In this document: positions 50,456 to 61,245 of the stretch, in pieces
Numbering within the stretch: the stretch's first letter is position 1
Layout: each line of letters begins with the position of its first letter
NCBI GenBank assembly: GCA_020310875.1
Contig: CM035417.1
Coordinates: forward strand, 83,408,728 to 83,472,727
Length of the DNA: 64,000 nt
Reading direction: 5' to 3'
Origin: Ceratopteris richardii
Taxonomy: Eukaryota; Streptophyta; Polypodiopsida; Polypodiales; Pteridaceae
Notes under the pieces: generated by a model
Told to the model about the DNA's origin: nothing
The model's database searches: none
Seen by the model: only the letters and a program-made list of their open reading frames with translations
Program-made: the position numbers and the translations under genes

Positions 50456-50655
50456 GCTTAACCACCTTCCAATGCATGACTCCTGGGCGATGCATAAACA
50501 TGCTCATCTGTGAGACAGCAATTTTCTGAATTCTCTGCTTCATCAAAAGAAACAGGCTCATTCTCATCACAGAGACTAGATGTTGGCAGCAACCAGAGGC
50601 ATAGAAGACACGGAAGCATGTAAAGACAGAGTAGGGATCCAGTCGAATCAATTTT
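50456..50655 (-). pseudogene. Copia A copy 3, far side of the CACTA-2 insertion
   Basis: The minus strand reads SLCDENEPVSFDEAENSEN, the same linker seen in Copia A copy 2 (near 9075), then jumps within a few bases to MHRPGVMHWKVVK. That leads into the RNase H region at 34412. So almost all of RT was deleted from this copy before CACTA-2 inserted. Copia similarity ends near 50655 and the 5' LTR is not seen. Confidence 0.85.
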
Positions 50656-50659
50656 TTAA

Positions 50660-51232
50660 AGATTTATGTTTTATAAATATTCTTCAAAACCTCCAACAAT
50701 GATTTTCATCACTATTGTACCATATGTAACATAGAAAAAACCCTTTTTGTAATTTATAGCTCCATTTTTTGCAAGCCGAGGAGTCCTCGAGCTTGAGGAG
50801 CTTAGGTAGAATGAGCGTAACAATTTTGGTTATTTTTAGACACCGTTTACCCTTCCAAATAGCATCTAGGACCTATTTCTTAAGTATGCCGGTCACGAGA
50901 TGTGAAATCGGTCAAAACTATTCTAGAATCTATAAAAAAAGCTAGAGAGCTCATTTTTGGGGTTAGCTTGTTTGAGTAGAGAAGAGCTTAGAACTATTTT
51001 GAGTTTGTAAGAGTGTTCTTGAGTAATAGAGTTGATTTCTCACCTTCCATTGTGTCTTGCTTGTCTCTTCGTAGTGTGTGTGTATGTGTGTGTGCATCTC
51101 TATGCTTCTCACCTTCACTCTCACTTCATCTCACATTCACGATCTTCATATCACTCCTACCTCTTCCGCGGATTGACATTAAGGAGGTGGAGCTTCTTAA
51201 CGTGGTTCTCACCATTGTGCTAGAGCAACACC
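50660..51232 (+). mobile_element. 5' LTR (partial limits) of Athila-like gypsy-1
   Basis: A TATA box (TCTATAAAAAAAG) lies near 50930-50942, so transcription should start near 50965. The primer site follows at 51237. The outer LTR end is uncertain and could be anywhere around 50660-50700. Confidence 0.65.
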
Positions 51233-51236
51233 AAAT

Positions 51237-51256
51237 TCGGCACTGTTGCCGGGGAT
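51237..51256 (+). other. Athila-type primer-binding site of gypsy-1
   Basis: TCGGCACTGTTGCCGGGGAT is close to the TGGCGCCGTTGCCGGGGA site, complementary to tRNA-Asp, used by plant Athila/Tat gypsy elements. Two or three bases differ. Confidence 0.8.
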
Positions 51257-52361
51257 TGAGTCTAAGACGAATGTGTGATGGTAAGAGTATAGCAAGAAGT
51301 GGCGTTGGAAGGTAAAAATTTCAGTTTTTGTTGTTGTTTTTACTTAGTTTTTAGTGTTTTTCACCTCCCCCACACTCCATCTTCATCACCGCACCATCAT
51401 CTTCATCTCCAAAAAAATCAGAAAATTCACCATATCCACCCATTCTCCTCATTTCCCCTCATTTGTGTATGTGTGAGAGTGAGAGAGAGCTTTTGTGCTT
51501 GCATGTGCTATTGTTTTTTTTGAGTTTTCTTGCAGGTACAGTGCTCCAGAGCATCAGGAAAGCTGCAAAAAGGTAAGAAATGTATTCTCTGTCAGAAATT
51601 GTCGACGTTGTCAAACCATCGCGATGGTCTGCCAAGTTCGGATTTTGAGGTAGGCGACCACACCAGCGTGTAGGCGATCCTTACGCAGATAATTTGAGGT
51701 TGACCTAGTTTGGGACTAGAAAGCCAAGGGGCATTGAAAAAAATTGGGCAAAGGGCAAGGGACTTTAAAAGTGTTTATATCCAAGTTCTTGATCATCCAT
51801 TGTGATATTGGTCTAATATTGGATTTTTCTAGGTCTAGCAAAGGCAATCAAGGGCATTCAAGGCAAGGTAGTGAAGGGCATAAAGCTTGGGAAGTGCGGC
51901 TCCTTGGGCATCAGCGCAACCAGAAAAGCTGACTTGAGGTTGGAAGATTACTCAACCCCCTCAGTCAATTATTAGATTAGGCTAAACGGTAGCATTGTAG
52001 ATTAACGACGATAGGAACGCCTCAAGTACAAGAGACTTAAATTTTTTAAGTCTAAGACTAAAAGTAAAGGTGTGTGATACAAAAACCTAACGGGAAAGAA
52101 CTTAAGTCTGACGGAACGAGACCTCAAAAATATAATGGAAAGTCGATTCCTGACGCTTATAGTAAGACAAGACAAGAACTTAAAGACATTTAAAAAGAAC
52201 CAAGCAATTAAAAGAACAAAGAACCAGTGACGATCAAAGAAGTGCCGCTATGTAAATTCATGAACCTTACATCGGGCAAAATAATAGGTAAGTCAGACCG
52301 ACGAAGCCTTAGATCATTAGAAGCAAGTGTAGGCACTACTGCATGATCGTGGGCTCAGCAA
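51257..52361 (+). other. Untranslated leader of gypsy-1
   Basis: A long leader between primer site and gag, as is usual for Athila-type elements. No credible ORF is present. A pyrimidine-rich stretch lies at 51355-51460. Confidence 0.6.
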
Positions 52362-55300
52362 TTGAATAGTAATTACCCCTACGAGAGCTCAGATACGAGT
52401 GAATCAGAAATGGCATTTAGCACAGAAAGACCAGAAGGAGGGTCAAATGTAGCATATTTAGAAAAACTTGAAGGACCCTATAGGACTCAATTAGAATTTC
52501 TCCGAACCAACCACTTAGGTGCTCGCATCTATGAGGATGGTTTGCGAAGACAAGTGGTGCAAATGCACAACCTTGATCAACCCATTGGATTGGAACGTCC
52601 AGTGGTAAAATTTGAAAGAGACGCATACATAGACAAAGAAGGAACAATGTACATCTTAAGTACGCAGCCAAACAATACGAATGAGTTTGGCGTAATTCAG
52701 TTAGAAACGGAAGCTAAATCCCAAGGAAAAGAACCAGTAGGAGAAGAACCTAGGACACCTAGAGGGAAATCTGTACTGACACGAGTAATAGTTCCTGCAA
52801 ATTGGACTCCTTAGGACAATAGAAGCATAGAGTTGTTTGTAAATAAAGAAACTGATGAAGCATTTTGGAGATACAGAACAGAACAACCTAGTGAGGTGGG
52901 CTCCATCATAATCTACGAGTTCAAGGACCCGGATACACGTGGAAAGGTTGTATACCTGGATGAAACTTCAGAAAGAGTATTTGTGGTACCTGACCACGCA
53001 AGAAATACCTACACATGGAGAGGCGAGATGATATTCCCTCCATCCCGAACAAATGTGAACGCGAGCCAACAAGGGGCAGGTACATCCTCAACCCATGGTA
53101 ATCAAAGGGAGAAAAATAAAGAGAGACCTGAAGTAAGCTTCAATCATCCCATAGGGAGAGATAGAACCACCTTAGACACGGACAGAGTGGAAAGACACAG
53201 AATGCTAGGTGGTAGAGATGATTTTCCTCTACCTAGACCATGTGAACACGCAAGAATATTGAGACCCACTCAATTAGTAAAGTCCATGAAAAACTACTTT
53301 GATGGGAAAGGAGATCCCTATGATCATGTTGCTGAATTTAAGCAAGTTCTAAGGGCAGAACAAGTAGAAGACATGTTCATGCAATATAATACATTTGGAC
53401 TAACGTTAAAGAATACAGCTTTAACTTGGTTCCAACCATTGCAACAAAGGCAATTTAGAGACATCCATCACTTTTTAGAGTCATTCATCACTGAATTCTC
53501 TAAAAGTGGAATCAGACATGATACGTCTTCGTTGATTCATAGCTTCAAACAGACCCCTCAGGAAACAGTCAGATTGGCAGGACGTAGGTTTAGACAATAT
53601 GTTGAAAGATGTCCTATGCAAGAGCTACCCTCACAAGCCAAACAAGTATCATTGTTTCTAGACGGCATGTTGAGCTCTAAACTACGCTCCTATGTATACT
53701 TGAAGGAACCCAGAACGCTAGAGCAGTGTGTAAGAATATGCATAGACATTGAGGACAACTTAGGAGACGAGTTGGAACTCTCAAAGGTCTACAAGGACTC
53801 GGATTGTTCATCTCTAGCATCCACAAAATTTTCTAACTCGATAGAGGACCTAGCAGAAAAAGTGGCCCAGAAACTAGGAGTTTCTAGTAAACAGATGCCC
53901 AAGTTAACAACTAACGTACGTTGTTATACCTATCTTGGAAGTCATTTGGCAAATGTGTGTCCCAATGCAACACAACCACAAGCCAACCCTAGTGTCCAGT
54001 ACTGTACAATTGAGAGAAGATACACAAATCACACGGCTCAGGACTGCCCATACAACAAACAAACAGTGAGACAGAACTACCCGCAAGCATATGCACAGCC
54101 AGGTAGGTATCAAGGCCAGTACAATACTCAGCCTCATTACTATAGGCCTCCTCAAAATTATCCATATCAGGATCAACAAAGACCTCAACCTATCTTAGCT
54201 CAGCAGCCACCCCCACCTGCGAATGTCATCTCAATGAAATACACTGCTGCAGAAGAGAACCTCAATAGAGCTTTAGTTCCCGTTTCACCCCTAATTACTG
54301 ACAGTGATCCAAACTCAAACAGTTTTGACTCTACTCATGTAGATAGTCCACCCGCATACTACTCAGTCACCAGAACACATAGAGACATATCAATACGATA
54401 TTCCACCATTGGAACCTAGTTGGGAGCCCGACTACGCTCATGTGATGTACACAAACCCAAATCCACGGCCCCAATTGAGACAGCAAAGACCACAGGGCCC
54501 TAGAGGACCATGCTTTAGGTGCCAAGGAGATCATTTCATAAAGGATTGTCCACATCCTCAGATAGCAGGACAGTCACAGTACTATAACATACAAGGCTTT
54601 TGTGCCGATTGTGGTAAAGAGCACATCATAAAAAATTGTCCTAAGAACCCTGCTAACACTTCAAATGTGACATCGATCAACGTGATAGGTATTGTAAACA
54701 ACGCGGATGGATCCAACCCTACATATGTACCTATCCAAGCTATAACAAGAGCCCAAGCGCTCCTACAGAATCAACAGATTAGTCAGGAGAAAATAGCCAG
54801 AACTAGTGAAGTTGGAGAATCTAGCAATAAAAAGACGAAATCTTGGAAAGATTCCAGAGAAAGGATTAAGAGAAAATGGAGTAAAAGGATAACTGAGTTG
54901 GAAGGAAGTTTGAAGGAATCTAGAGCCAAAATTCTAGGATTGACTTCACATGAATTGAATCAAGAGAACCCAGCTCAGAAATCACGATCAGTTTTAGCGG
55001 AACCCATACCAGAAAATCTAGACATGATGTTTCGTGCGTATCAAGCAAGATTAAAAGAAGGACCTCAAGTAGCTGAAATGAGTGAAAACTACCCTCGAGC
55101 TGATCTAGAAATCAAGAGAACTAAACTTTGCATGAAGATGGTAGAGCTAGCGCAAGCTATGTTCGAAGCCTCTAGATATCTAAATTGGAATAACATGGCA
55201 AAACCGGAATTACACTTTCAAGGACTGATGGAGAGGCTAGAATACTTGATCGATAGCAAAGAGAAAAAGGATCAGCATAGGAACCCTACTGTTCTAGAGA

Positions 55301-55881
55301 CACAAGAAAGGAATGCACTATCCCTGTCTCAAGTACCCAATACAGAAAGTCAAGACAACCTGTCTTCCATACATAGGTACTCACATGAATTTCTGAGAGA
55401 AATCCAAGAAGAGAAGTGGAGAAAAGAACAAGGAACCCATCCTCCTATTCAAGATATAGATGACTTGCAGGAGCAATTTCCCCAAGATATCCCCTCTATT
55501 TACGATGATGTAGAGGAGGAACAACTGAGTGAACACACAGGATTTGAATCTAACTCTTTACAAGAATTACCTCAGTTCACAGGACCTTGGGAAGACAAGT
55601 CTATTAGCATGAGAGCACCCACGATAATAGTGAGGAATGAAGAATCAGTGATCCCTAGAAACACAGAAGTGGTCAAGAACGCTAAAGTTCAGTGTCACCT
55701 CACGCTTGAGGAATTGTTGAAGGTTAAACCAGAACTGTGGAAACATATAGCAAATCAATTCCCTGAGCTTGCTACTACTCCCTCACAGATAGGAACACAC
55801 AAGAAGGTACCAGAGATACCAGTAGAAAATATCGGAGATGTAAGCGATGTCGTCGAGATTTTCTCTCCTCTCCACTTGTGA
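52362..55881 (+). pseudogene. Gypsy-1 gag (Retrotrans_gag) with two zinc-knuckle regions
   Basis: Gag begins at the Met at 52362. The first 150 codons run to a TAG at 52812-52814 and continue in the same frame. The Retrotrans_gag domain lies at about 53270-53770 (MKNYFDGKGDPYDHVAEFKQ, TLKNTALTWFQPLQ, GMLSSKLRSYVYLKEPRTLE). A first cysteine region (53920-54050) is degraded: CYTYLGSHLANVCP has a tyrosine where a cysteine is expected. A P/Q/Y-rich linker follows. Between about 54350 and 54409 the frame shifts by one, and two good knuckles appear (CFRCQGDHFIKDCP at 54510-54550, CADCGKEHIIKNCP at 54600-54645), then a long charged C-terminus to 55881. No protease or RT follows; gypsy-2 starts soon after, so pol may be displaced beyond the window. 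Confidence 0.88.
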
Positions 55882-58058
55882 AGGCCTACAAAAAACATAT
55901 TTGGTGAAGGTAGCCGGAATTCCCCGAGAAGTCCAGGATGCATCAAGGATGTCAAAGGAAGCTCACATACAAAGTTTCAAAGAAATCAAGAAAGTCCATG
56001 GTAGCGGTCAAAGCTAGTCAAAGCTGGTCAAAGCTGGTCAAAGTTGGGAAATTAGGGCAAAAAATTCATTGTCACCAAATTAGATGAAAATTCATATACT
56101 TGTAAAGATTGTCAAAGGCAGTCTATAGCCCAAATTTGAGTAGAAAATGGATTTTGTAGCACATTGATATGCTATGTTCATTTTGTAAAAATGTAATGTT
56201 TATAGTTTGACCCTACAAATTCTTGTATAGAAATTTATGTTAGCCGTATGGTTTGGCATGTATAAAGATCATATGTGGCTACATGTTTGTACAAATTTTC
56301 AAGGCTATCAGAGCTTCCTAGACACCTTAATGCCACCTTGCAAGCTTCCAAATGTAGTCAAACTTGTACAAGGGAGATTCAGATGGGAGTTTTTCTGCAT
56401 ATTCCTGAAGGAGATCTTTGGAAACATAGTCCTACAAAGTTTCATCTTCATCAAAGCCTATTTGGAGGGTCAAAGAGTACAAAGTCCAGTTTTCAGGATC
56501 ACCCCAGTTTTCTAGTTTAAGCAAATTGAAGGGTTGAAGGGCCACCACATGGCGAAAGCTGATTGAGCCATGTTGTACGATCAAGATGAGCTCATATTCA
56601 AGGGTGGAGATGCACTTATGCTTAAAGCAAGGAGGATCCACGAGTTTTTCCATAAAAGAAGTTTTTTTTTGACAATCAAAGATCAATAATGCAGCTTTTC
56701 TCCAAAAATAGTGGCTTATCTTATCCAAAATGATGTCAGCACTGATCCGACGGTCCAGATCATCCCCAGATCCAATGGTGGAGAATGAAGGCGCCTAAAT
56801 TTCACTCCTTTACACTAGATTTGATAGAAAGAACAATTCCAAGCCATTGATTTGATTAATCAAATGGTTGTAATCGAAAGTAGTGATCCTAGAGTTGAGA
56901 GTTGATTTCTCTAGATCCAAGGGCCCAAATTCATTCAAAAAACTATATGAACCCCCCTCCAAACTCCTAGAGCATCATTGTTAGGCATCCATAGTGCTCA
57001 TGCTAGCTTACGATTTCCTTGAGACGATCACCCTCGGTTGAGCGAGTGAGGATCCAAGGTGAGCTAGTATGAGTATAGTACCTAGTTTCAAATTTAAGTT
57101 AGAACTCCAATCTAGGATAGGCTCTTGAAACCAGCATCTCTATCTTGACTCACCCTCGGTGGAGCGTGTGAGTGAGTTAGAGCTGATTTTAATGAGTCTT
57201 AGACTTCTTTAGTTAGACGTTACGAGCCTAGACATACATAGGGTCACTGGAGTGGAACTCACCTTCTTACGTGTGACATTCGGTTGAACTGTGATGGTTT
57301 GAGGATCGGAACCACCTTTGATCAGTAGACTGCCTAGCTTGACGTACCACGACGATCTTATACATGTATCTTAATTCAAATCCTTTTAATTCATGTCACT
57401 TGTCACTTGTCTCTTGTCTCCTCTCTCAGTCTCTTAAGTATTTTTACATGTCTTCTATTTCTTCTATGTGTGAGAAGGCTCCGCAGTATTGCGTTGAACC
57501 AGTAAGGATGTTTCTTTGAGCTTGTGAGTAATCTCTATCATCATAATTCACTTGCATGCATATAATCCATACATACCCATACATATTGATTAGTTTCTGA
57601 AAGTGTATAAGAAGCTCCAATATTATTGGACCATTCTTCCTTTCGAAACTGGTTTATGTGTAAGGATTCCATCTATTCACATCATGCATACATATCATCC
57701 AAAGAAGACTATGCATATGGATTAGAATTAGGAAGTGTTTAAGAAGCTCCTTCAATGGACCATTCTTCCTTCCAAATTTGATTCGTGTGTATGGTTCTCT
57801 TTCATTCTTATCATTCATGTTCATAAATCTAACTTGCACTCCTACTTTCCCATTCCCATAATCATTTCAACATCTCTCTCTTCTCCATACTCAACATTAA
57901 TTTCACTTTCATGTCCTTAAACCATCCAACATTCATTAGCTTCATACACCCTGTGTGTGCCACGACCAAACCCGATCCACCCGGATTGCGATCACCTCCA
58001 CATTTGAACCCGACGTGAATCGCTTCGTGGCATTTGCTTTTGATCTTGTTGGGAGGTT
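55882..58058 (+). mobile_element. Gypsy-2 LTR and leader (limits uncertain)
   Basis: No coding frame is supported. A TATA-like CTATATGAACC near 56945 fits an LTR promoter, and the interval leads directly into gypsy-2 gag. Three GTCAAAGCTGGTCAAAG-type repeats lie near 56005-56045. A related pair of CACCCTCGGT(T/G)GAGCG blocks occurs near 57030 and 57150, and two copies of a segment with AAGAAGCTCC and TTGGACCATTCTTCCTTCC-like sequence near 57610 and 57745. The LTR ends and primer site were not identified with confidence. Confidence 0.5.
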
Positions 58059-59792
58059 ATGATCCATATCCTTTGTTTCATATTTTTCATCCTCATCATA
58101 TCATCATCATCATCAATCTTGAGTGTTGCACTGGATTTCTCACAGTATCGTGCACATCTTCATCGTGAAGTAAACACATTTGTGAGAGATCTAGAGCATC
58201 GTGCATCACTTGCTTATTCACATAAGATGGAGGAAGGATTCAAATCCCTTATTGTTGAGAAACAAGGCCAAAGAATAGTCTCTTCTATGTTGAGAGAGAA
58301 GGGAAAATTCAATGGCATCAACATCACAAGCTACTTAGATTTGTTTGAAGATCAAGCTATGATTTTTGGTCTTCCCGAAGATCTTTTGATATCATTCTTT
58401 GAACGAATTGTTGATAGCTCTATCATAAATCGTGTCACTCAATATGATAGTCTTCCTTGGAGTGATTTTAGAAAGGAGATGCTCAAAGAATTCTATCTTG
58501 AAGATTATAGCCAACATAATCGAGATGGATTCTTACGATGGGTCAATTCTCCAAAGCCTAGTAGCTCTATTACTCACTTACAAAATGAGTATATTAGACG
58601 CTATGAGCAACTTTCTGATGAGGATAAGATAACTTTGGAACCTGATCTTGTGATCAATTTTCTTAAGCTTCTTCATCCTGAGACTCGTAGGGAAGCTGAA
58701 CGACGATTGGAAGAGCCGGATAAGCGCTATGGTCTTACTAACAATTGGCAAAAAGTGCGTAAAGTAGTAGAGATTGTAGCCCATAGACATCAAAGGCAAT
58801 CCATGCTTTATGAGCAAACTACTCTTCCTCAAGCTAGCCTTCCACAAACTAAGGAGCAAGTTAGAGAACAATCCCATGCTATGCTTTTTGACTCTACTCT
58901 TATTCCTCAAATGATGGAGCCTACTCAAGGTTTTAAAGTAGAGCCAAATAAAAGTGTAGTTGAACAATCTCAAGTGGAAATTCTCACTAAGCAAATGGAA
59001 AGTCTTATTGCTACACAATCCAATTCGGCCAAGACTATAGATGCTTTACAATCTAATTACACCAAAACTTTCCAAAAGCAAATGAACCCAATGACTTTTC
59101 AAGAGCCTAATCCACATGTTATAGCTACCAAGCAAAATCCACAAGTAGCTCCTACTCAAGCATATCAAGTTCCTCCAATGCAAAATCCTCATCCTCATGT
59201 GCAAAATCCTGAAATGTATCAAAACATGTATCCTCAAGCTTCACAAATAGATTTTCAAAATCCTCAAAATCAAAATTTTCAAAATCATCAACCGTATAAT
59301 ATGGAAACTCCTCTTGCACCTCAAGTACCACATGTTGCTCCCCAAGCTCCTCAAATACATCAATTGCCTTATCAAAATCCTAATTATCATGTTCAAGCAA
59401 TACCTTATCAACAAAATCCTCAATTTCAAAATTTCCCACCACAAGTTAATCAAAATCCTCAAAATCAAAATGGTTTTGTGCGTGGCCCTCGTAGGTGTCC
59501 TTGGTGTGATTCGTTAGAGCACTTTTTGAGAGATTGTGAACTATTGAAGGCTGCTAAGGAGCAACGAATAGTAATAGACATAGACAAGAAAATCTGTGAC
59601 TATCGATCTAGGCTACCTTTGCAAGGAAATTATGGTAAGGGAGGAATGAAAAAACATTATGAAAATATAACCATAACGGACGTAGGAACTAGAGGAGTGA
59701 AACTAGAAGCTCTTGATGAACAACAAGTAGAATCAAGTAAACCCACAAAGGAAGGTGACTTTTCCATAGGCTTTAGTAAGAGCACGAGATGA
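58059..59792 (+). CDS. Gypsy-2 Gag
   Basis: A 577-codon open frame encoding the capsid protein of a Ty3/gypsy element. The gag core lies at about residues 95-260 (FEDQAMIFGLPEDLLISFFE, SLPWSDFRKEMLKEFY, LVINFLKLLHPETRREAERR). A Q/N/P-rich region follows (residues 330-480, QNPQNQNFQN type) and a single zinc knuckle near residue 487 (CPWCDSLEHFLRDCELL, CX2CX4HX4C). The first 25 residues look like a signal sequence, but I think the true start may lie further in, since SQYRAHLHREVN follows a stretch that could be leader. The frame is open throughout, unlike most neighbours. Pol starts in another frame directly after it. Confidence 0.82.
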   Translation: MIHILCFIFFILIISSSSSILSVALDFSQYRAHLHREVNTFVRDLEHRASLAYSHKMEEGFKSLIVEKQGQRIVSSMLREKGKFNGINITSYLDLFEDQAMIFGLPEDLLISFFERIVDSSIINRVTQYDSLPWSDFRKEMLKEFYLEDYSQHNRDGFLRWVNSPKPSSSITHLQNEYIRRYEQLSDEDKITLEPDLVINFLKLLHPETRREAERRLEEPDKRYGLTNNWQKVRKVVEIVAHRHQRQSMLYEQTTLPQASLPQTKEQVREQSHAMLFDSTLIPQMMEPTQGFKVEPNKSVVEQSQVEILTKQMESLIATQSNSAKTIDALQSNYTKTFQKQMNPMTFQEPNPHVIATKQNPQVAPTQAYQVPPMQNPHPHVQNPEMYQNMYPQASQIDFQNPQNQNFQNHQPYNMETPLAPQVPHVAPQAPQIHQLPYQNPNYHVQAIPYQQNPQFQNFPPQVNQNPQNQNGFVRGPRRCPWCDSLEHFLRDCELLKAAKEQRIVIDIDKKICDYRSRLPLQGNYGKGGMKKHYENITITDVGTRGVKLEALDEQQVESSKPTKEGDFSIGFSKSTR

Positions 59793-61150
59793 GATTAGGA
59801 GAATAACGGCTTGGGAGTCACTGATAGAAGATCAATCTCTTATTTCTCACATATCCAATGTAGAAGAAAAACGAAAAAGAGATGAAGCTGAGCCTAGTGA
59901 AAGAAGAGTGACTCGAAAACAAACCTCTGAGGGAATAGAAACAATCATAGAGCAAGGAGAAACATCACAATCTAAAGATAAAAAACAAGAATCAGAACCC
60001 AATGAACAAAAACAAGAGGAGAAACAAAAAGGGAAGAAGACAAAGCAAAGAAAAACAGAACCAAAGCCTTTAGATAAACCAGAACAATCAAAACAAACTG
60101 AAGACCAAACACGAGAACATGAACAAAAACAAGATCCTGAGCAAAAACAAAAGAAACCAAAGAGAAAACCTAAAGCCATCTTGATTTCAGAAATTGAGAG
60201 AAAAATAGATCCTATGGAGATTTTAGATGACATTTTGCTTAAGAGTCAAGTGACTATGTCTTTAGAACAAGTTTTCTCTATTGCAAAGCCTGTTTTTAAA
60301 GATAACTTTATCGACCTAATTAGAAGGAAGAGGTTTCCACTTACTCTAGATACTGAGATGCAAGATTCTCTAGATCAAGATCAAGCTATGAATGAAGCCT
60401 TAAACTTTGATGAATCTGATGAAGAGGACTTTGATGATGATAAAGTAAATGTTAATAAAAATTTCTTAGGACCTATTCAACCTGACCATGAAAATCATGA
60501 AAACAATCCTGAAAGCCACTTTAAAAGAACATTTTGGTCTAGAGGTACATCAGAGATGCATGTTAAAATAGGAAATGATAAGAACACTATCACTGTAAAT
60601 GCATTAGTAGATTCCGGCTCTGAAATCAATGTGATTTCAAGAGAAGTCTATGATAAGTTTTGATGGCCCATAGATAAAGATTGTGGATGGCATATGAGAA
60701 CTGCAGATAATGGTGTAGGTACCCTGTATGGAGCTTGTGCTAGTGTGCCCATATCCATAGGAGGAATGACAGAAGAGTTTCACTTTTTTATTCAAGATAA
60801 TTGCTCCTATGAAGTTCTCTTAGGTCAACCCTTTATTTGTGAGAGTCGTATGGAAACTAAAGCCATGGATGATGGGTCTACCTATGCTAGATTTAAGTCT
60901 AAGGATGGAATGCAATCACTTCAAGTCATGACGGTAGGAGTGAATCATCCTAGGAATCGATTGTCAATTAGAAAGAAACCTATTGTTACTCAGGGTCATG
61001 AGCATGCTTGTAGTGATTGTGCACCTCGATTCATGTTTGGAGCTACATATGATCAAAATTTCGGGTAGAATCCATTGTTGAGCGGGACAACAATGGATAT
61101 TGGTTTGACATCTCGCATCCAACCAACATGTACAATAGTTTGTCACTTTG
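59793..61150 (+). pseudogene. Gypsy-2 pol N-terminus and aspartic protease
   Basis: In the +1 frame relative to Gag, coding continues without a Met from about 59780 (ARDEIRRITAWESL). A lysine/glutamine-rich linker follows (59930-60170), an acidic segment (60400-60440), and the protease motif ALVDSGSEINVISREVY at 60600-60655. An in-frame TGA (60661-60663) interrupts it, then the protease C-terminal half reads CSYEVLLGQPF at 60805-60840. The frame shifts again near 61060 and ends before the RT ORF. The single TGA and the shift make this copy defective. Confidence 0.82.
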
Positions 61151-61245
61151 TTTTCCACATTCTAATTAGATTTTCTTCATAAGAGTCAATTGTCCAAGTC
61201 TTTTATCCAAAAAACCCAAAAAAAATTAAAAAAAAAAACAAAATC

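Noticed and set aside
55882-58058. Envelope or extra ORF between gypsy-1 gag and gypsy-2 gag
   Set aside because: Frames are short and in mixed orientation, with no transmembrane or envelope pattern; TATA and leader-like sequence suggest an LTR and leader.
58059-58130. A secreted protein, from the hydrophobic start of gypsy-2 Gag
   Set aside because: The rest of the frame is clearly Gag. The hydrophobic stretch is probably leader sequence read in frame or an accidental start.
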